Of a DNA stretch of 64,000 nt, positions 16,457-26,022 are shown in pieces; positions within the stretch are counted from its first letter, which is position 1, and each line of letters opens with the position of its first letter. Below the pieces are notes generated by a model. It did not search any database. It was given only the letters and a program-made list of their open reading frames with translations, and had not been told where the DNA came from. This DNA comes from Tropicimonas sediminicola (lineage in GTDB: Bacteria; Pseudomonadota; Alphaproteobacteria; Rhodobacterales; Rhodobacteraceae), in contig NZ_FZOY01000003.1 of NCBI RefSeq assembly GCF_900188335.1, forward strand, positions 1 through 64,000, read 5' to 3'. The position numbers and the translations under genes are program-made.

Positions 16457-16678
16457 ATGGCGATTCTGGACAGGGTGTCCTTTCTCATGCTGCTGGTGAT
16501 CGCGCTGACGCTCGGGCTGGCGCCCTTCACGCCGGAACCGCATGTCGTCGAAAAGCTGCGGATGCTGGGGCAGGGAGAGCTTTCCCGCCCGATCGACATC
16601 TTCGACCTGCTGCTGCACGGCACGCCGTGGCTGCTGCTCCTTGCCAAGCTGTTGCGCACGGCAGTTCGCCGCGGGTGA
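16457..16678 (+). CDS. Small two-helix inner-membrane protein
   Basis: A 73-residue protein with hydrophobic segments VSFLMLLVIALTLGLAPF and LLHGTPWLLLLAKLL, joined by a polar loop containing PEPHVVEKLRML and RPIDIFDLL. Short proteins of this pattern are common in proteobacteria and are sometimes labelled RND transporter, a name this size does not support. The ATG at 16457 has GGGGAGG upstream. It converges with the next gene. Confidence 0.72.
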   Translation: MAILDRVSFLMLLVIALTLGLAPFTPEPHVVEKLRMLGQGELSRPIDIFDLLLHGTPWLLLLAKLLRTAVRRG

Positions 16679-16683
16679 CCGGG

Positions 16684-17175
16684 TCAGAAGCCGGCGTCGG
16701 CCATGGCGATGGCGATCACTTCCTGCGGCCCCACTCCCAGCACGAATCCTGTCACCGCGCCGAGTGAAAGCGCCCAGCCCGCATCGCGGCGATAGGCCCG
16801 GAAGGCGGTGCGCTTGATCCGCCAGGCAAAGCCGATCATCGAGGCGCCGATCAGGAGCACCACCGCCAGCATCACGAGATCCTCGTGTGGGCGCAGGGTC
16901 GGGGAGGCGTTCAGGTGGTCCTGGATCGATTGCATTCCGGCTGCGAGGCGCATGGTGGCGAACAGCCAGAGCGCTCCGAGCGTGAACCGCAGGAGCTGGC
17001 CGGAGCGGCCGAGGCGGCTCGCGGAACCATCGGACACTTCAGGATCGGGGGCAGGGGGGCGCGGTGACTCCTTCCCGGAGGAACGGATCGGCCCGGAGGG
17101 CGGGCGCTTCGTCGATGGAGCCGTCCGCTCCTGTGCGAGATTCTGAAGCCGTTCGTCGAATCTGCTGCTTGCCAT
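16684..17175 (-). CDS. Membrane protein with charged N-terminal tail, hypothetical
   Basis: A 163-residue protein. About 60 polar, proline- and serine-rich residues precede three hydrophobic segments (LLRFTLGALWLFATMRLAAG, LVMLAVVLLIGASMIGFAW and ALSLGAVTGFVLGVG). No family is recognised. The ATG at 17175 is preceded by GGAAGAGG, but both lie in a 13-bp inverted repeat (17168-17215) that would fold over the start codon, so translation may be controlled. Confidence 0.7.
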   Translation of the reverse strand: MASSRFDERLQNLAQERTAPSTKRPPSGPIRSSGKESPRPPAPDPEVSDGSASRLGRSGQLLRFTLGALWLFATMRLAAGMQSIQDHLNASPTLRPHEDLVMLAVVLLIGASMIGFAWRIKRTAFRAYRRDAGWALSLGAVTGFVLGVGPQEVIAIAMADAGF

Positions 17176-17215
17176 GATCCTCTTCCGCGCGACTGACGGG
17201 CGGGATCATGGCAAG
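17168..17215 (-). promoter_or_regulatory. 13-bp inverted repeat enclosing an RBS and start codon
   Basis: CTTGCCATGATCC and GGATCATGGCAAG are perfect complements 22 bp apart. In the minus-strand mRNA the 3' arm contains the ATG of the gene at 16684-17175, and GGAAGAGG sits at the loop/stem edge. The hairpin would hide the initiation region. It could also act in DNA as a palindromic operator. Confidence 0.6.
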
Positions 17216-17292
17216 GGATTGCGACCGCCTTTGGGCGAATTCTTGAAAGCTCTGGTTCGGGGCCAGGCGGCCCCGAAGCCATTTCGCCGGGA

Positions 17293-18684
17293 TCAGCCCT
17301 TTTCGGAGAGCGCCGCCAGCACCCGGGCCCAGCTCCGGATGCCCTTGTGGAAGCTCTCCACGTTGTATTTCTCGTTCGGCGAATGGATCGCGTCGTCATC
17401 ATTGGCGAAGCCTATGAGCATCGCGTCCATGCCGAGGATCGACTTGAAATACCCCGCGATCGGAATCGAGCCGCCCATGCCGACAAACACCGCCTCGCGG
17501 TCCCATTCGTCGGTGAGCGCGCCGCGTGCGGCCTCGAATTCCGGGCGCGCAGTGTTCATCACGGCCGCCGGCGAGCCTTCGAGATCGCTGTCCCAGGTCA
17601 CCTTGGCGTCGGGCGAGAGCCGCTCGGCCACATGGGCGCGGATCTTCTCGCGCAGTTTGTCGGGGTCCATGTCTCCCACGAGCCGGCAGGTGATCTTGCA
17701 ATGCGCCTTGCTGGGGATCACCGTCTTGCTGCCGGGGCCCATGTAGCCGCCCCAGAGCCCGTTCACCTCCAGCGTCGGCCGCGCCCATTGCTGTTCGAGC
17801 GTCGAGTACCCCTCTTCGCCGTGCGGCTGGCTGTAGCCGACGCTCTCGAGATAGGTCTTCTCGTCGAAGCCGCAGCTTTCCCACTGGCGCTTCAGTTCTT
17901 CCGGCACTTCGTGGACGCCTTCGTAGAAGCCCTCGACCGCAACCCGGCCGGACTCGTCGTGGAAGGAGGCCACGATGCGGGCGATCTCCTTGAGCGGGTT
18001 CAACCCGGGGCCGCCGTAATGGCCGGAATGCAGGTCGATCCGCGGACCGGTGATGGTGAACTCGTCCTTCAGCATGCCGCGCAGTTGCGAAGCGATCGAA
18101 GGCACGCCGGGCGCGACCATGCCGGTGTCGCAGATCAGCGCGAGATCGGCCGTGAGTTCTTCGGCGTGCTCCTGCATGAACGGGATCAGCGAGGGCGAGC
18201 CGGATTCCTCTTCACCTTCGAGGAAAAAGGTCACCCGTGCGGGCAGGCTGCCATGCACCGCCTTCCAGGCGCGGCAGGCCTCCACGAAGGTCATGAGCTG
18301 CCCCTTGTCGTCGGAGGCGCCCCGGCCGCGGATCACCTTTCCGTGTTCGGTGTCCTCCAGTTCGGGCTCGAAGGGCGGGGTCTTCCACAGGTCCAGCGGG
18401 TCGACCGGCTGAACGTCGTAATGGCCGTAGAAGAGCAGATGGGCCGCGCCGTCGCCACCGTGGCCCACGACCATCGGGTGCCCTGGCGTCGGCCGCGTGG
18501 CGGCGTCGATGCCCAAGGTTGCAAGGTCTTTCGCCAGCCAATCCGCCGCCTGGGCGCAATCCGCCTTGTAGGACGGGTCGGTCGAAATCGACGGGATGCG
18601 CAGCAATGTCATCAGCCGGTCGAGCGCGTCCTGAAGGTCGGCATCGATGCGGTCGAGCACGGGGGCGAGGCGGGAGTCTGTCAT
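17293..18684 (-). CDS. M20-family dipeptidase / metallopeptidase
   Basis: A 463-residue zinc peptidase of the M20/M28 type (dipeptidase lineage). The metal-site phrases are YGHYDVQPV, GRGASDDKGQLM, EGEEESGSPSL with the general-base Glu, CDTGM, and the late SPNEKYNVESF with the last His-associated region AIHSPNE. A dimerisation domain lies between (PRIDLHSGHYGG). It probably cleaves dipeptides or short peptides in the cytoplasm; the exact substrate is unknown. The ATG at 18684 follows AGGAG. Confidence 0.88.
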   Translation of the reverse strand: MTDSRLAPVLDRIDADLQDALDRLMTLLRIPSISTDPSYKADCAQAADWLAKDLATLGIDAATRPTPGHPMVVGHGGDGAAHLLFYGHYDVQPVDPLDLWKTPPFEPELEDTEHGKVIRGRGASDDKGQLMTFVEACRAWKAVHGSLPARVTFFLEGEEESGSPSLIPFMQEHAEELTADLALICDTGMVAPGVPSIASQLRGMLKDEFTITGPRIDLHSGHYGGPGLNPLKEIARIVASFHDESGRVAVEGFYEGVHEVPEELKRQWESCGFDEKTYLESVGYSQPHGEEGYSTLEQQWARPTLEVNGLWGGYMGPGSKTVIPSKAHCKITCRLVGDMDPDKLREKIRAHVAERLSPDAKVTWDSDLEGSPAAVMNTARPEFEAARGALTDEWDREAVFVGMGGSIPIAGYFKSILGMDAMLIGFANDDDAIHSPNEKYNVESFHKGIRSWARVLAALSEKG

Positions 18685-18806
18685 TGGGGAAGCTCCTGTG
18701 GGATTTCGGCGCGACCCTAGCACCGGGCAGCCGACTGTCCAGAGGGGGGTGGCGAGCCGCGGTCGGGCGGGATAGGTTGCGCCCCGAAGAAACGGAGTCG
18801 CCCGAC

Positions 18807-19388
18807 ATGCGGATCATCGAACTGGCCATTGCCGCAACCCTTGCAGCCACCGCCGCCACCGCCCAGACCGTGGACAGCCGCGCCGCCAAGGGGATGCTGT
18901 TCAGCGAAAAGGGCGCGGAAGCACAGGTCGCCGAGAACCTGGACTTCGTCGATGACGCCGTCGCAAAGGCGCTCAAGGCCGTTGCCTCGCAGATCCCGTA
19001 TTACGGTGCGATCGCGGTGTCGCCCGGCGAGCCGACCAGTTCGAACCTCATGTCGACGATGGCGAACTTCCACTCGATCGAAGCCGCCACGCAGGCCGCG
19101 CTGGACAATTGCAATGCCCGCCGCACGACCGGCAAGCCCTGCGTGATCGTCGCGGCGATCACGCCGAAGCGCTACAAGGCGCAGCCGCTCACGCTCTCCG
19201 TCGAGGCCACCAAGGCCTTCAATGGCGATTACCGCAAGCTTTCGTCCCCGAAAGCGATGGCGATTTCGGACAAGGCCGGGGTCTTCGGATATGATCGCGG
19301 CGATGGCGGCAGGGCCATGTCGAGGTGCCAGGCGGCGGCCGCGGAACGCAAGGCGTCAGATTGCCGGCTTGTCATAATCGACAAATGA
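18807..19388 (+). CDS. Secreted hypothetical protein upstream of hemA
   Basis: A 193-residue protein with signal peptide (RIIELAIAATLAATAATAQT). The mature part contains AALDNCNARRTTGKPCVIV and CQAAAAERKASDC, a cysteine pattern like DUF4189-type small secreted domains. No function is known. Its last codons overlap an inverted repeat TTGTC-N6-GACAA (19369-19384) that may belong to hemA regulation. It lies 123 bp upstream of the hemA start assigned here. Confidence 0.68.
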   Translation: MRIIELAIAATLAATAATAQTVDSRAAKGMLFSEKGAEAQVAENLDFVDDAVAKALKAVASQIPYYGAIAVSPGEPTSSNLMSTMANFHSIEAATQAALDNCNARRTTGKPCVIVAAITPKRYKAQPLTLSVEATKAFNGDYRKLSSPKAMAISDKAGVFGYDRGDGGRAMSRCQAAAAERKASDCRLVIIDK

Positions 19389-19429
19389 GTGCACAAAACA
19401 TATTCAATAAATGACAGATGAGCGTCAAT

Positions 19430-19443
19430 TTGCTCCATGTCAA
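19430..19443 (+). promoter_or_regulatory. FNR/FnrL-like site before hemA
   Basis: TTGCTCCATGTCAA matches TTGAT-N4-ATCAA at 8 of 10 defined positions. In Rhodobacter sphaeroides hemA responds to FnrL, so oxygen control here is plausible. The match is imperfect and no promoter boxes are certain. Confidence 0.45.
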
Positions 19444-19511
19444 TGTAAACGACGGCGTTTAGTGTGAAGCACTGTCTTGAAACGCGCCAACAAGAACCGA
19501 GGTTGACCCAG

Positions 19512-20747
19512 GTGACTGATAAAGCCCGCTACGCCGCCGCCGCCGAGAAGGCCATCGACAAGCTGCACGAGGAAGGTCGCTACCGCACCTTCATCGACAT
19601 CGAGCGCGAGAAGGGCAACTTTCCCTGTGCGGTATGGCGCAAGCCAGACGGGTCCGAGAAGGACATAACCGTCTGGTGCGGCAACGATTACCTTGGCATG
19701 GGGCAGCACCCGGTTGTGCTGGCCGCGATGCACGAGGCGCTGGACGCGACCGGAGCGGGCTCCGGCGGCACGCGCAACATCTCGGGCACGACCGTCTATC
19801 ACAAGCGCCTCGAGGCGGAGATCGCCGACCTTCACCGGAAGGAAACCGCGCTTGTCTTCACCTCGGCCTATATCGCGAACGACGCGACGCTTTCGACGCT
19901 GCACAAGCTGCTGCCGGGGCTGATCATCTATTCCGACGAGCTCAACCACGCCTCGATGATCGAGGGGATTCGCCGCAACGGCGGGGCCAAGCGCATCTTC
20001 CGCCACAACGACGTGGCCCACCTACGCGAGCTCCTGGAAGCCGACGATCCGGCGGCGCCCAAGCTGATCGCCTTTGAGTCGATCTACTCGATGGATGGCG
20101 ATTTCGGCCCGATCGAGGCAATCTGCGACCTTGCCGACGAATTCGACGCGATGACCTATCTCGACGAGGTTCATGCCGTCGGCATGTATGGCCCGCGGGG
20201 CGCCGGCGTGGCCGAGCGCGACGGGCTGATGGGCCGGGTCGACATCATCAACGGCACCCTCGCCAAGGCCTATGGCGTGATGGGTGGCTATATCGCTACC
20301 AGCGCCAGGATGTGTGATGCCATAAGGTCTTACGCGCCGGGCTTCATCTTCACGACCTCGCTTCCCCCGGCGATTGCCGCGGGCGCGGCGGCCTCTGTCC
20401 GCCACCTCAAGACCGACCAGGCGCTGCGCGACAAGCAGCAGCTGCACGCACGCATCCTCAAGACGCGGCTCAAGGCGATGGGCCTGCCGATCATCGACCA
20501 CGGCTCGCATATCGTACCGGTGATCGTCGGCGATCCGGTGCACTGCAAGCAGCTCTCCGACATGCTGCTGGAGGAATTCGGCATCTACGTGCAGCCGATC
20601 AACTTCCCCACCGTGCCGCGCGGAACCGAACGCCTGCGCTTCACGCCGTCGCCGGTTCATACGCCCGAGATGCTCGATGGACTGGTGCGCGCCATGGACG
20701 GACTGTGGTCGCAATGCGCATTGAACCGCGCAGAATTGTCCGCCTGA
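19512..20747 (+). CDS. hemA: 5-aminolevulinate synthase
   Basis: A PLP enzyme of about 411 residues that condenses glycine and succinyl-CoA to 5-aminolevulinate, the first step of C4-pathway haem and tetrapyrrole synthesis. [12 protein letters not shown] near the start and [13 protein letters not shown] are strongly conserved; [11 protein letters not shown] binds substrate, YLDEVHAVG contacts PLP, and the Schiff-base Lys lies in [13 protein letters not shown]. The start is uncertain: there is no ATG. GTG at 19512 with GAGG 9 bp upstream gives the family length, while a GTG at 19464 would add 16 residues. Presence of this enzyme supports an alphaproteobacterial origin. Confidence 0.95.
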   Translation: MTDKARYAAAAEKAIDKLHEEGRYRTFIDIEREKGNFPCAVWRKPDGSEKDITVWCGNDYLGMGQHPVVLAAMHEALDATGAGSGGTRNISGTTVYHKRLEAEIADLHRKETALVFTSAYIANDATLSTLHKLLPGLIIYSDELNHASMIEGIRRNGGAKRIFRHNDVAHLRELLEADDPAAPKLIAFESIYSMDGDFGPIEAICDLADEFDAMTYLDEVHAVGMYGPRGAGVAERDGLMGRVDIINGTLAKAYGVMGGYIATSARMCDAIRSYAPGFIFTTSLPPAIAAGAAASVRHLKTDQALRDKQQLHARILKTRLKAMGLPIIDHGSHIVPVIVGDPVHCKQLSDMLLEEFGIYVQPINFPTVPRGTERLRFTPSPVHTPEMLDGLVRAMDGLWSQCALNRAELSA

Positions 20748-20864
20748 AGTTTCTGCAAGTGCGCTGTTAACAAGGCTGTGTTATCCTGATTCCAAGGGCA
20801 GGTGAAACGTCGAATCATTTGCTCCCTAGGGGACAAGAAATTTGACGCAGTCGAGGATGGGCAG

Positions 20865-22193
20865 ATGATTGGGCGCCGGGAGCAGCCCAAGGCGGAAGAG
20901 GCACAGGCTCTCCAAAAGGGCTTTGACGACTACGAACTCCGTCTTGGTGACGTGATGCGGGGCGAGCGGGCGACCATGGGCAAGTCGCTTCTCGATGTGC
21001 AGCGCGAGTTGAAAATCAAGGCATCTTTCATCGCGGCGATCGAAAACGCGGACGCTTCCGCTTTCGAAACCCCCGGCTTTGTCGCCGGCTACGTGAGATC
21101 CTACTCCCGATATCTTGGCCTCGACCCGGAATGGGCGTTCGAGACTTTCTGCCGCGAGGCGGATTTCGTCTCCGCCTCGACCAAGGACAAGCTGGGCGCC
21201 CCGCCCAGTTCCACCAAGCCGGTCTATCGCAAGCAGCCCACGGTAAAGGCCAAGGGGTATGACCCCTTTGCCGACCCGCGTGTGTCCTTTGCCCCCAAAT
21301 CCGCCAGCCCCCTGGCACAGATCGAACCCCGTGCCATCGGCTCGACACTGGTCCTGCTCGCCCTGATCGGGGCGGTGGGCTATGGCGGCTGGTCCGTCCT
21401 TCAGGAAGTGCAGCGCGTGCAGGTCACCCCGGTCGACCGTGCCCCGCTTGCCATCGCCGCCGTCGATCCGCTGGCCGGCGTCACCCGCCCGGACGAAGAT
21501 GCCGCGCCCGAGATCGCCGCCGCCGCGCCGTCAGCCCGGGATTCACTGGATCGGCTCTACCGGCCGCAGGCGCTCGACGTGCCTGTCATGGTGGCCCGCG
21601 ACGGTCCCATTGCGGCGCTCGACCCGCGCACCGTAGGGGCATTGGCCAGCGCCGTTACCCCGACCGAGCGTGCGCCCGGCCTGCCGATCGACCCGCAGTT
21701 CCTCAATGCCATGCCGGATCGCGGCGAGTCCTATTCCGTTTCCGGCACCGCGATCGCATCCGCCGTCGGTGAAGCGCTGGAAGATGCCACAATGACGCCG
21801 AAGGTCACGGAAGACGTGCCCGAGGTTGTTCTCGTGGCCGTCCGCCCGGCCTGGGTCCGCGTACGATCGGGCGACGGGTCGATCCTGCTGGAGAAAATCC
21901 TCAACCCGGGCGATACCTATGTCGTGCCGCAAACCGAGGCTGCGCCGACGCTGCGCACCGGTGCTGCGGGCGCGGTCTATTTCGCCGTGAACGGCCAGAC
22001 CTACGGCCCGGCCGGCGCCAACGGAGCGGTGGTCGACAAGATCGCGCTCAGCTCCGCTGCGCTGACCGAGAAGTTCGCGCTCGCAAATACCGACACCGAT
22101 GCAGACGCCCGCAAGGCCGTCGAGGTGGCGCAGGCGGCGCTGTTCCCGACCAACGAGGCCGATCCGGCCGATACCGGCGCCGCCCAGCAATAA
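20865..22193 (+). CDS. rodZ: RodZ-like protein with HTH and DUF4115 domains
   Basis: A 442-residue protein. Residues ~25-95 form a helix-turn-helix of the HTH_25 type (GDVMRGERATMGKSLLDVQ, FVAGYVRSYSRYLGLD). One membrane helix (IGSTLVLLALIGAVGYGGW) leads to a long Ala/Pro/Asp-rich periplasmic linker and a C-terminal DUF4115 beta domain (PAWVRVRSGDGSILLEKIL). In RodZ the HTH part binds MreB and helps set cell shape. The ATG at 20865 follows GAGGATGGGCAG; a longer upstream reading is not family-like. Its position before ispG is common in proteobacteria. Confidence 0.85.
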   Translation: MIGRREQPKAEEAQALQKGFDDYELRLGDVMRGERATMGKSLLDVQRELKIKASFIAAIENADASAFETPGFVAGYVRSYSRYLGLDPEWAFETFCREADFVSASTKDKLGAPPSSTKPVYRKQPTVKAKGYDPFADPRVSFAPKSASPLAQIEPRAIGSTLVLLALIGAVGYGGWSVLQEVQRVQVTPVDRAPLAIAAVDPLAGVTRPDEDAAPEIAAAAPSARDSLDRLYRPQALDVPVMVARDGPIAALDPRTVGALASAVTPTERAPGLPIDPQFLNAMPDRGESYSVSGTAIASAVGEALEDATMTPKVTEDVPEVVLVAVRPAWVRVRSGDGSILLEKILNPGDTYVVPQTEAAPTLRTGAAGAVYFAVNGQTYGPAGANGAVVDKIALSSAALTEKFALANTDTDADARKAVEVAQAALFPTNEADPADTGAAQQ

Positions 22194-22290
22194 GGCGGCG
22201 CACGTCTTCGAGAGGGGCGCGGCGCACGCCGTTGCGCCGCCCATTGCGTCCCGGTAGAGAGGGCGCAAGCATCAGGATCGGAGGCCCTCC

Positions 22291-23418
22291 ATGTCGATCA
22301 ACCATGTGCGCCCCTGGCGGAATATCTACCGCCGCGAGAGCCGGCAGATCTCTGTCGGATCGGTCAAGGTCGGTGGCGATGCGCCGATCTCCGTCCAGAC
22401 CATGACCAACACGATCACCACCGACGTGAAGGCGACCATCGCGCAGGTTCAGGCGGCGGCCGAGGCGGGCGCGGACATCGTGCGCGTCTCCACGCCGGAC
22501 GAGGCAAGCGCGCGGGCGCTGAAAGAGATCGTCGCCGAGAGCCCGGTGCCGATCGTGGCCGACATCCATTTCCACTATAGACGCGCGATCGAGGCCGCCG
22601 AGAGCGGCGCGGCCTGCCTGCGGATCAACCCGGGCAACATCGGCGACGCGAGCCGCGTGAAGGAAGTGATCTCGGCCGCGCGCGATCACGGCTGCTCCAT
22701 CCGCATCGGCGTGAATGCCGGCAGCCTCGAGAAGCACCTGCTGGAGAAATACGGCGAGCCCTGCCCGGACGCCATGGTCGAGAGCGGGCTGGACCACATC
22801 CGCATCCTGCAGGACCACGATTTCCACGAGTTCAAGATCTCGGTGAAGGCCTCGGATGTCTTCATGGCCGCAGCCGCTTACCAGCAACTGGCCGAGCAGA
22901 CCGACGCCCCGATCCACCTCGGCATCACCGAGGCCGGCGGGTTGATGTCGGGCACGGTGAAATCCGCCATCGGGTTGGGCAACCTGCTGTGGATGGGCAT
23001 CGGCGACACGATCCGCGTCAGCCTGTCCGCCGATCCGGTCGAGGAAGTGCGTGTCGGCTACGAGATCCTCAAGTCGCTCGGCCTGCGGCACCGCGGCGTC
23101 AACATCATCTCCTGCCCGTCCTGCGCGCGGCAGGGCTTCGACGTGATCAAGACGGTGGAGATCCTCGAAAAGCGGCTGGAGCACATCAAGACGCCGATGA
23201 GCCTGTCGATCATCGGCTGCGTGGTGAACGGCCCGGGCGAGGCGCTGATGACCGATGTGGGCTTCACCGGCGGCGGTGCTGGCAGCGGGATGGTCTATCT
23301 TGCCGGCAAGCAGAGCCACAAGATGAGCAACGACCAGATGATCGACCATATCGTCGAGCAGGTTGAGCAGAAGGCCGCAGAACTCGAGGCGCAAGCCGCG
23401 CTCGACGCCGCCGAATAG
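22291..23418 (+). CDS. ispG: 4-hydroxy-3-methylbut-2-en-1-yl diphosphate synthase (flavodoxin)
   Basis: A 375-residue [4Fe-4S] enzyme of the MEP isoprenoid pathway that converts MEcPP to HMBPP. The TIM-barrel part contains [15 protein letters not shown] and [11 protein letters not shown]; the cluster ligands are the two Cys of CPSCAR and the Cys of [10 protein letters not shown], followed by the essential Glu. Length and order match the bacterial, not the plastid, form. It lies about 100 bp after the rodZ-like gene and ends at a shared terminator. Confidence 0.96.
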   Translation: MSINHVRPWRNIYRRESRQISVGSVKVGGDAPISVQTMTNTITTDVKATIAQVQAAAEAGADIVRVSTPDEASARALKEIVAESPVPIVADIHFHYRRAIEAAESGAACLRINPGNIGDASRVKEVISAARDHGCSIRIGVNAGSLEKHLLEKYGEPCPDAMVESGLDHIRILQDHDFHEFKISVKASDVFMAAAAYQQLAEQTDAPIHLGITEAGGLMSGTVKSAIGLGNLLWMGIGDTIRVSLSADPVEEVRVGYEILKSLGLRHRGVNIISCPSCARQGFDVIKTVEILEKRLEHIKTPMSLSIIGCVVNGPGEALMTDVGFTGGGAGSGMVYLAGKQSHKMSNDQMIDHIVEQVEQKAAELEAQAALDAAE

Positions 23419-23445
23419 CGGCCGAGCCGGCAAGCCCCAAATCAA

Positions 23446-23474
23446 AACGCCCGGCAGTGGATGCCGGGCGTTTC
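23446..23474. terminator. Bidirectional intrinsic terminator
   Basis: AACGCCCGGC/GCCGGGCGTT with a 7-base loop, preceded by AAAA and followed by TTT. It lies between the converging ispG and HlyD-type genes and can serve both. Confidence 0.85.
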
Positions 23475-23493
23475 TCGTTTGTTGCGGTGTCGT

Positions 23494-24729
23494 TCAGTGC
23501 CCTGTCAGCACGAGGGTCTGAACCGGAAGCAGCACGGCCTGGATCCGCAGGATCAGCGCGTGCAAAAGGCCCACGGTGTCCACGACATGCAGGAACAGCC
23601 AATGCGCGGTCGAGATGTCCTCGTCGCCGTGCAGGATGTCGTGGTTGTTCGTGTAGAGGTTCGCGATGCACTTGGAACCGGGCAGGATGCGCTCCGTGCC
23701 CCCTTCGAAGAGCGGTTCCATGCGCACCAGAACGGTGCCGGGGCGGGCGCGGTCCTGGATGTCCAGAAGCTGGTCGCTGGGGCGGAACTGGCCGGAGGCA
23801 ACGTAGCCCTGTACCCTGTTCACCTTCATCGGAACGATGGTGTAGGGCAGGGAGGCGCAGGTGATCTCGCCGATCATGCCGACCTCGATCTGCTGGGCGT
23901 TCACCTGCTTGAAGCCGGCCTCGAAATCGCCTTTGCCGACGTCGGACGCCACCAGGATGCCGGCCGGACGCAGCAGCGGGTTGACGATATCCCCCGGCTG
24001 AAGGGCGAATTGCTGGAGGTCGCCGCTGATCGCCGCGTAGATGACGGTCTTGTCTAGCAGCGTCTGGGCCTCGGCGAGCGAGGCTTCGGCACTGGCCTGC
24101 TGGGCCGGGAGTTGGACGTTCAGCTTGGCCTCCACCGCCTGCCGCTGCGCGACAGTTGCATCCAGCGTACCCTGCCGGGCCGCGACGGTGTTCTGCAGGC
24201 GCTCGACCTCGCGGGTGCTGGTCGCCGGGCTGCCCTCGGCCAGAAGCGTGGCGCGCAGGTCCAGTTCTTCCTGTGCCTGCTTCACCGCGTTCTCGGCCTG
24301 GGTGACCTGGCCGGTGGCGGCTGCGAGCTCCGCATCGGCGGCGACGAAGGCAGCCTGGACCTCCTCGACCCGCCGTTTCGCGGTTTCCACGGCGGCCCGC
24401 TGCGAGCTGTCATCGAGCGTGAACAGCACGTCGCCCGCGTCCACGTGCTCGCCGTTCTCGGCCAACACCTCCTTCACGCGCCCGCCGGCTTCCGGCAGCA
24501 CCGTCACGGTGCGGAAGAAGCTCGTCGCGTCGGTGGTGGAGGGGTGGTAGTAAAAGACGATCGTGATCAGCGTGACCGTCAGCATCAGGCAGGCGGTGAT
24601 GCCGTAGCGCAGCTCGTACCAGACCGAGAACAGCGTGATCTCGTGGCCGATGCGCCGGCCTTGCACGTAGCGGCGGTACAGGAAGTCCGGCAGGACCGTG
24701 AACATGCCGCAGAAGAGAAGCTCAAACAT
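23494..24729 (-). CDS. HlyD-family membrane fusion protein
   Basis: A 411-residue periplasmic adaptor. An N-terminal region with TM segment YGITACLMLTVTLITIVFYY leads to a biotinyl-lipoyl-like half (VLPEAGGRVKEVLAENGEHVDAG), a long coiled-coil (about residues 100-200, rich in Ala, Glu and Gln) and the second lipoyl/barrel part (DKTVIYAAISGDLQQF). No exporter or outer-membrane partner is adjacent, only a small membrane protein. The ATG at 24729 overlaps the upstream gene by 8 bp, so the pair is translationally coupled. The substrate is unknown. Confidence 0.83.
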   Translation of the reverse strand: MFELLFCGMFTVLPDFLYRRYVQGRRIGHEITLFSVWYELRYGITACLMLTVTLITIVFYYHPSTTDATSFFRTVTVLPEAGGRVKEVLAENGEHVDAGDVLFTLDDSSQRAAVETAKRRVEEVQAAFVAADAELAAATGQVTQAENAVKQAQEELDLRATLLAEGSPATSTREVERLQNTVAARQGTLDATVAQRQAVEAKLNVQLPAQQASAEASLAEAQTLLDKTVIYAAISGDLQQFALQPGDIVNPLLRPAGILVASDVGKGDFEAGFKQVNAQQIEVGMIGEITCASLPYTIVPMKVNRVQGYVASGQFRPSDQLLDIQDRARPGTVLVRMEPLFEGGTERILPGSKCIANLYTNNHDILHGDEDISTAHWLFLHVVDTVGLLHALILRIQAVLLPVQTLVLTGH

Positions 24730-25165
24730 CCTTGCCCTCCCACTCGTCGCGGTCGACGAAATCGGTCGCCGCGGCACGGGTGTCGCGGGTGACATGGGCC
24801 TGTTCCCGCGGTTCCGGCAGTTCCGAGCCGGACATCTTCTGCAACGACGTCGCGATCGACCGCAGCGGCGTCAGGAAATCCGGGATCGAGATCGCGGCGA
24901 GAAGCAGCGCTCCGATCCAGAACAGGTTGTTATGGGTGAAGAGGCCGATCAGCGCGAGGATCGCGACGAGCTGGTACTGCGCCGGGCTCTTGGAATGCGC
25001 CATCTGCTCGGGCAGGGCGTGCAAGCGGAAGTAGAAGGCGCCGATCAGGAAGACGAGCACCAGAACGAAAATGACCACGACGTTGAAAAGCACGTCGGGT
25101 GATCCGGGCTCCGTTATGAAGCCCGGGTAATGTACCGTCGCGGTACCTGCGGTTTCGGATGCCAT
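24722..25165 (-). CDS. Two-helix membrane protein paired with the HlyD protein
   Basis: A 147-residue protein with hydrophobic segments VLFNVVVIFVLVLVFLIGAFYF and LVAILALIGLF plus a neighbouring LFWIGALLLAAISIP, and an acidic C-terminal tail. The ATG at 25165 follows AGGA; a GTG at 25189 is less likely. It overlaps the HlyD-type gene. Such pairs suggest a small membrane partner of the adaptor, but its role is unknown. Confidence 0.72.
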   Translation of the reverse strand: MASETAGTATVHYPGFITEPGSPDVLFNVVVIFVLVLVFLIGAFYFRLHALPEQMAHSKSPAQYQLVAILALIGLFTHNNLFWIGALLLAAISIPDFLTPLRSIATSLQKMSGSELPEPREQAHVTRDTRAAATDFVDRDEWEGKDV

Positions 25166-25272
25166 GTCCCCATTCCTGTAGATCGCCACGGTTTTGCCGT
25201 GGCTTGTGGGGACAACCTAGCGAAACAGCGACCGCAGGCAAAGCGCCGGTTTCGCATGGCTGGCTGCGCGGT

Positions 25273-26022
25273 TCAGCTGCCTTCGCGCACCTGCTCCACG
25301 ACGTTCATCATGCTCTCGAGTGGCAGGTAGCCGCGCAGCATCTGGTCGCCGACGACGAAGGTGGGCGTGCCGGAGATCTGCATGCGCTGCGCCAGTGCGT
25401 GGTTCTCGGCGATGATGGCGTCGATCTCGGGGCTGTCCATCGCCTCGATGATCGGGTCGGCCTCGAGGCCGATATCGGAGGCGATCGCGCGGATCGTCAC
25501 GTCGTTGATCTCGCCGCGGAAGGCGATCAGCGCGTCATGCGCCGCCTTGTAGGCCTCGTCGCCATGCGCGATCCGGGTTGCCAGCGCCATCCGCGTCGAC
25601 AGGACCGATTGCTCGCCGAGGATCGGGAATTCCTTGAGGATCAGGCGGATGTTGCCATCCGTCGAGACCAGCTGGTCGAGCTCCGGGAAGGCCCTGCGGC
25701 AGTAGCTGCACCGGTAATCGGTGAACTCGACGATGGTCACGTCGCCGTCGGGATTGCCGCCGACCCAGCTTGTTTCGGACTCGAAGAGATCGGCCGCGTT
25801 GGCCTTGACCAGCGCCACGTCGTCCTGCGCCTGCTGATCCTGCTGGCGCTGTTCCAGCACCGCGATCGCTTCCATCAGCACCTCGGGGTTCTCCAGAAGG
25901 TAGGCCCGGACCTCCTCGCGGAAGGCATCCCGTTCGGCGTCGGTCAGGGCGGAGAGGTCCGACGCGGCGGCCGGAACGGCAAGGCCGATCGCGAGTGCGG
26001 CGGCGAGGGGGAGTGCTTTCAT
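25273..26022 (-). CDS. DsbA-family periplasmic thiol oxidoreductase
   Basis: A 249-residue exported protein. Signal peptide (KALPLAAALAIGLAVPAAA), a helical N-terminal part (~25-75), and a thioredoxin fold with the active site YRCSYCRRAF and a cis-Pro in SGTPTFVVGD. This is the DsbA/Com1-like type that forms or isomerises disulfides. The ATG overlaps the stop of the upstream M48 protease gene, so both act in the periplasm and are co-translated. Confidence 0.9.
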   Translation of the reverse strand: MKALPLAAALAIGLAVPAAASDLSALTDAERDAFREEVRAYLLENPEVLMEAIAVLEQRQQDQQAQDDVALVKANAADLFESETSWVGGNPDGDVTIVEFTDYRCSYCRRAFPELDQLVSTDGNIRLILKEFPILGEQSVLSTRMALATRIAHGDEAYKAAHDALIAFRGEINDVTIRAIASDIGLEADPIIEAMDSPEIDAIIAENHALAQRMQISGTPTFVVGDQMLRGYLPLESMMNVVEQVREGS

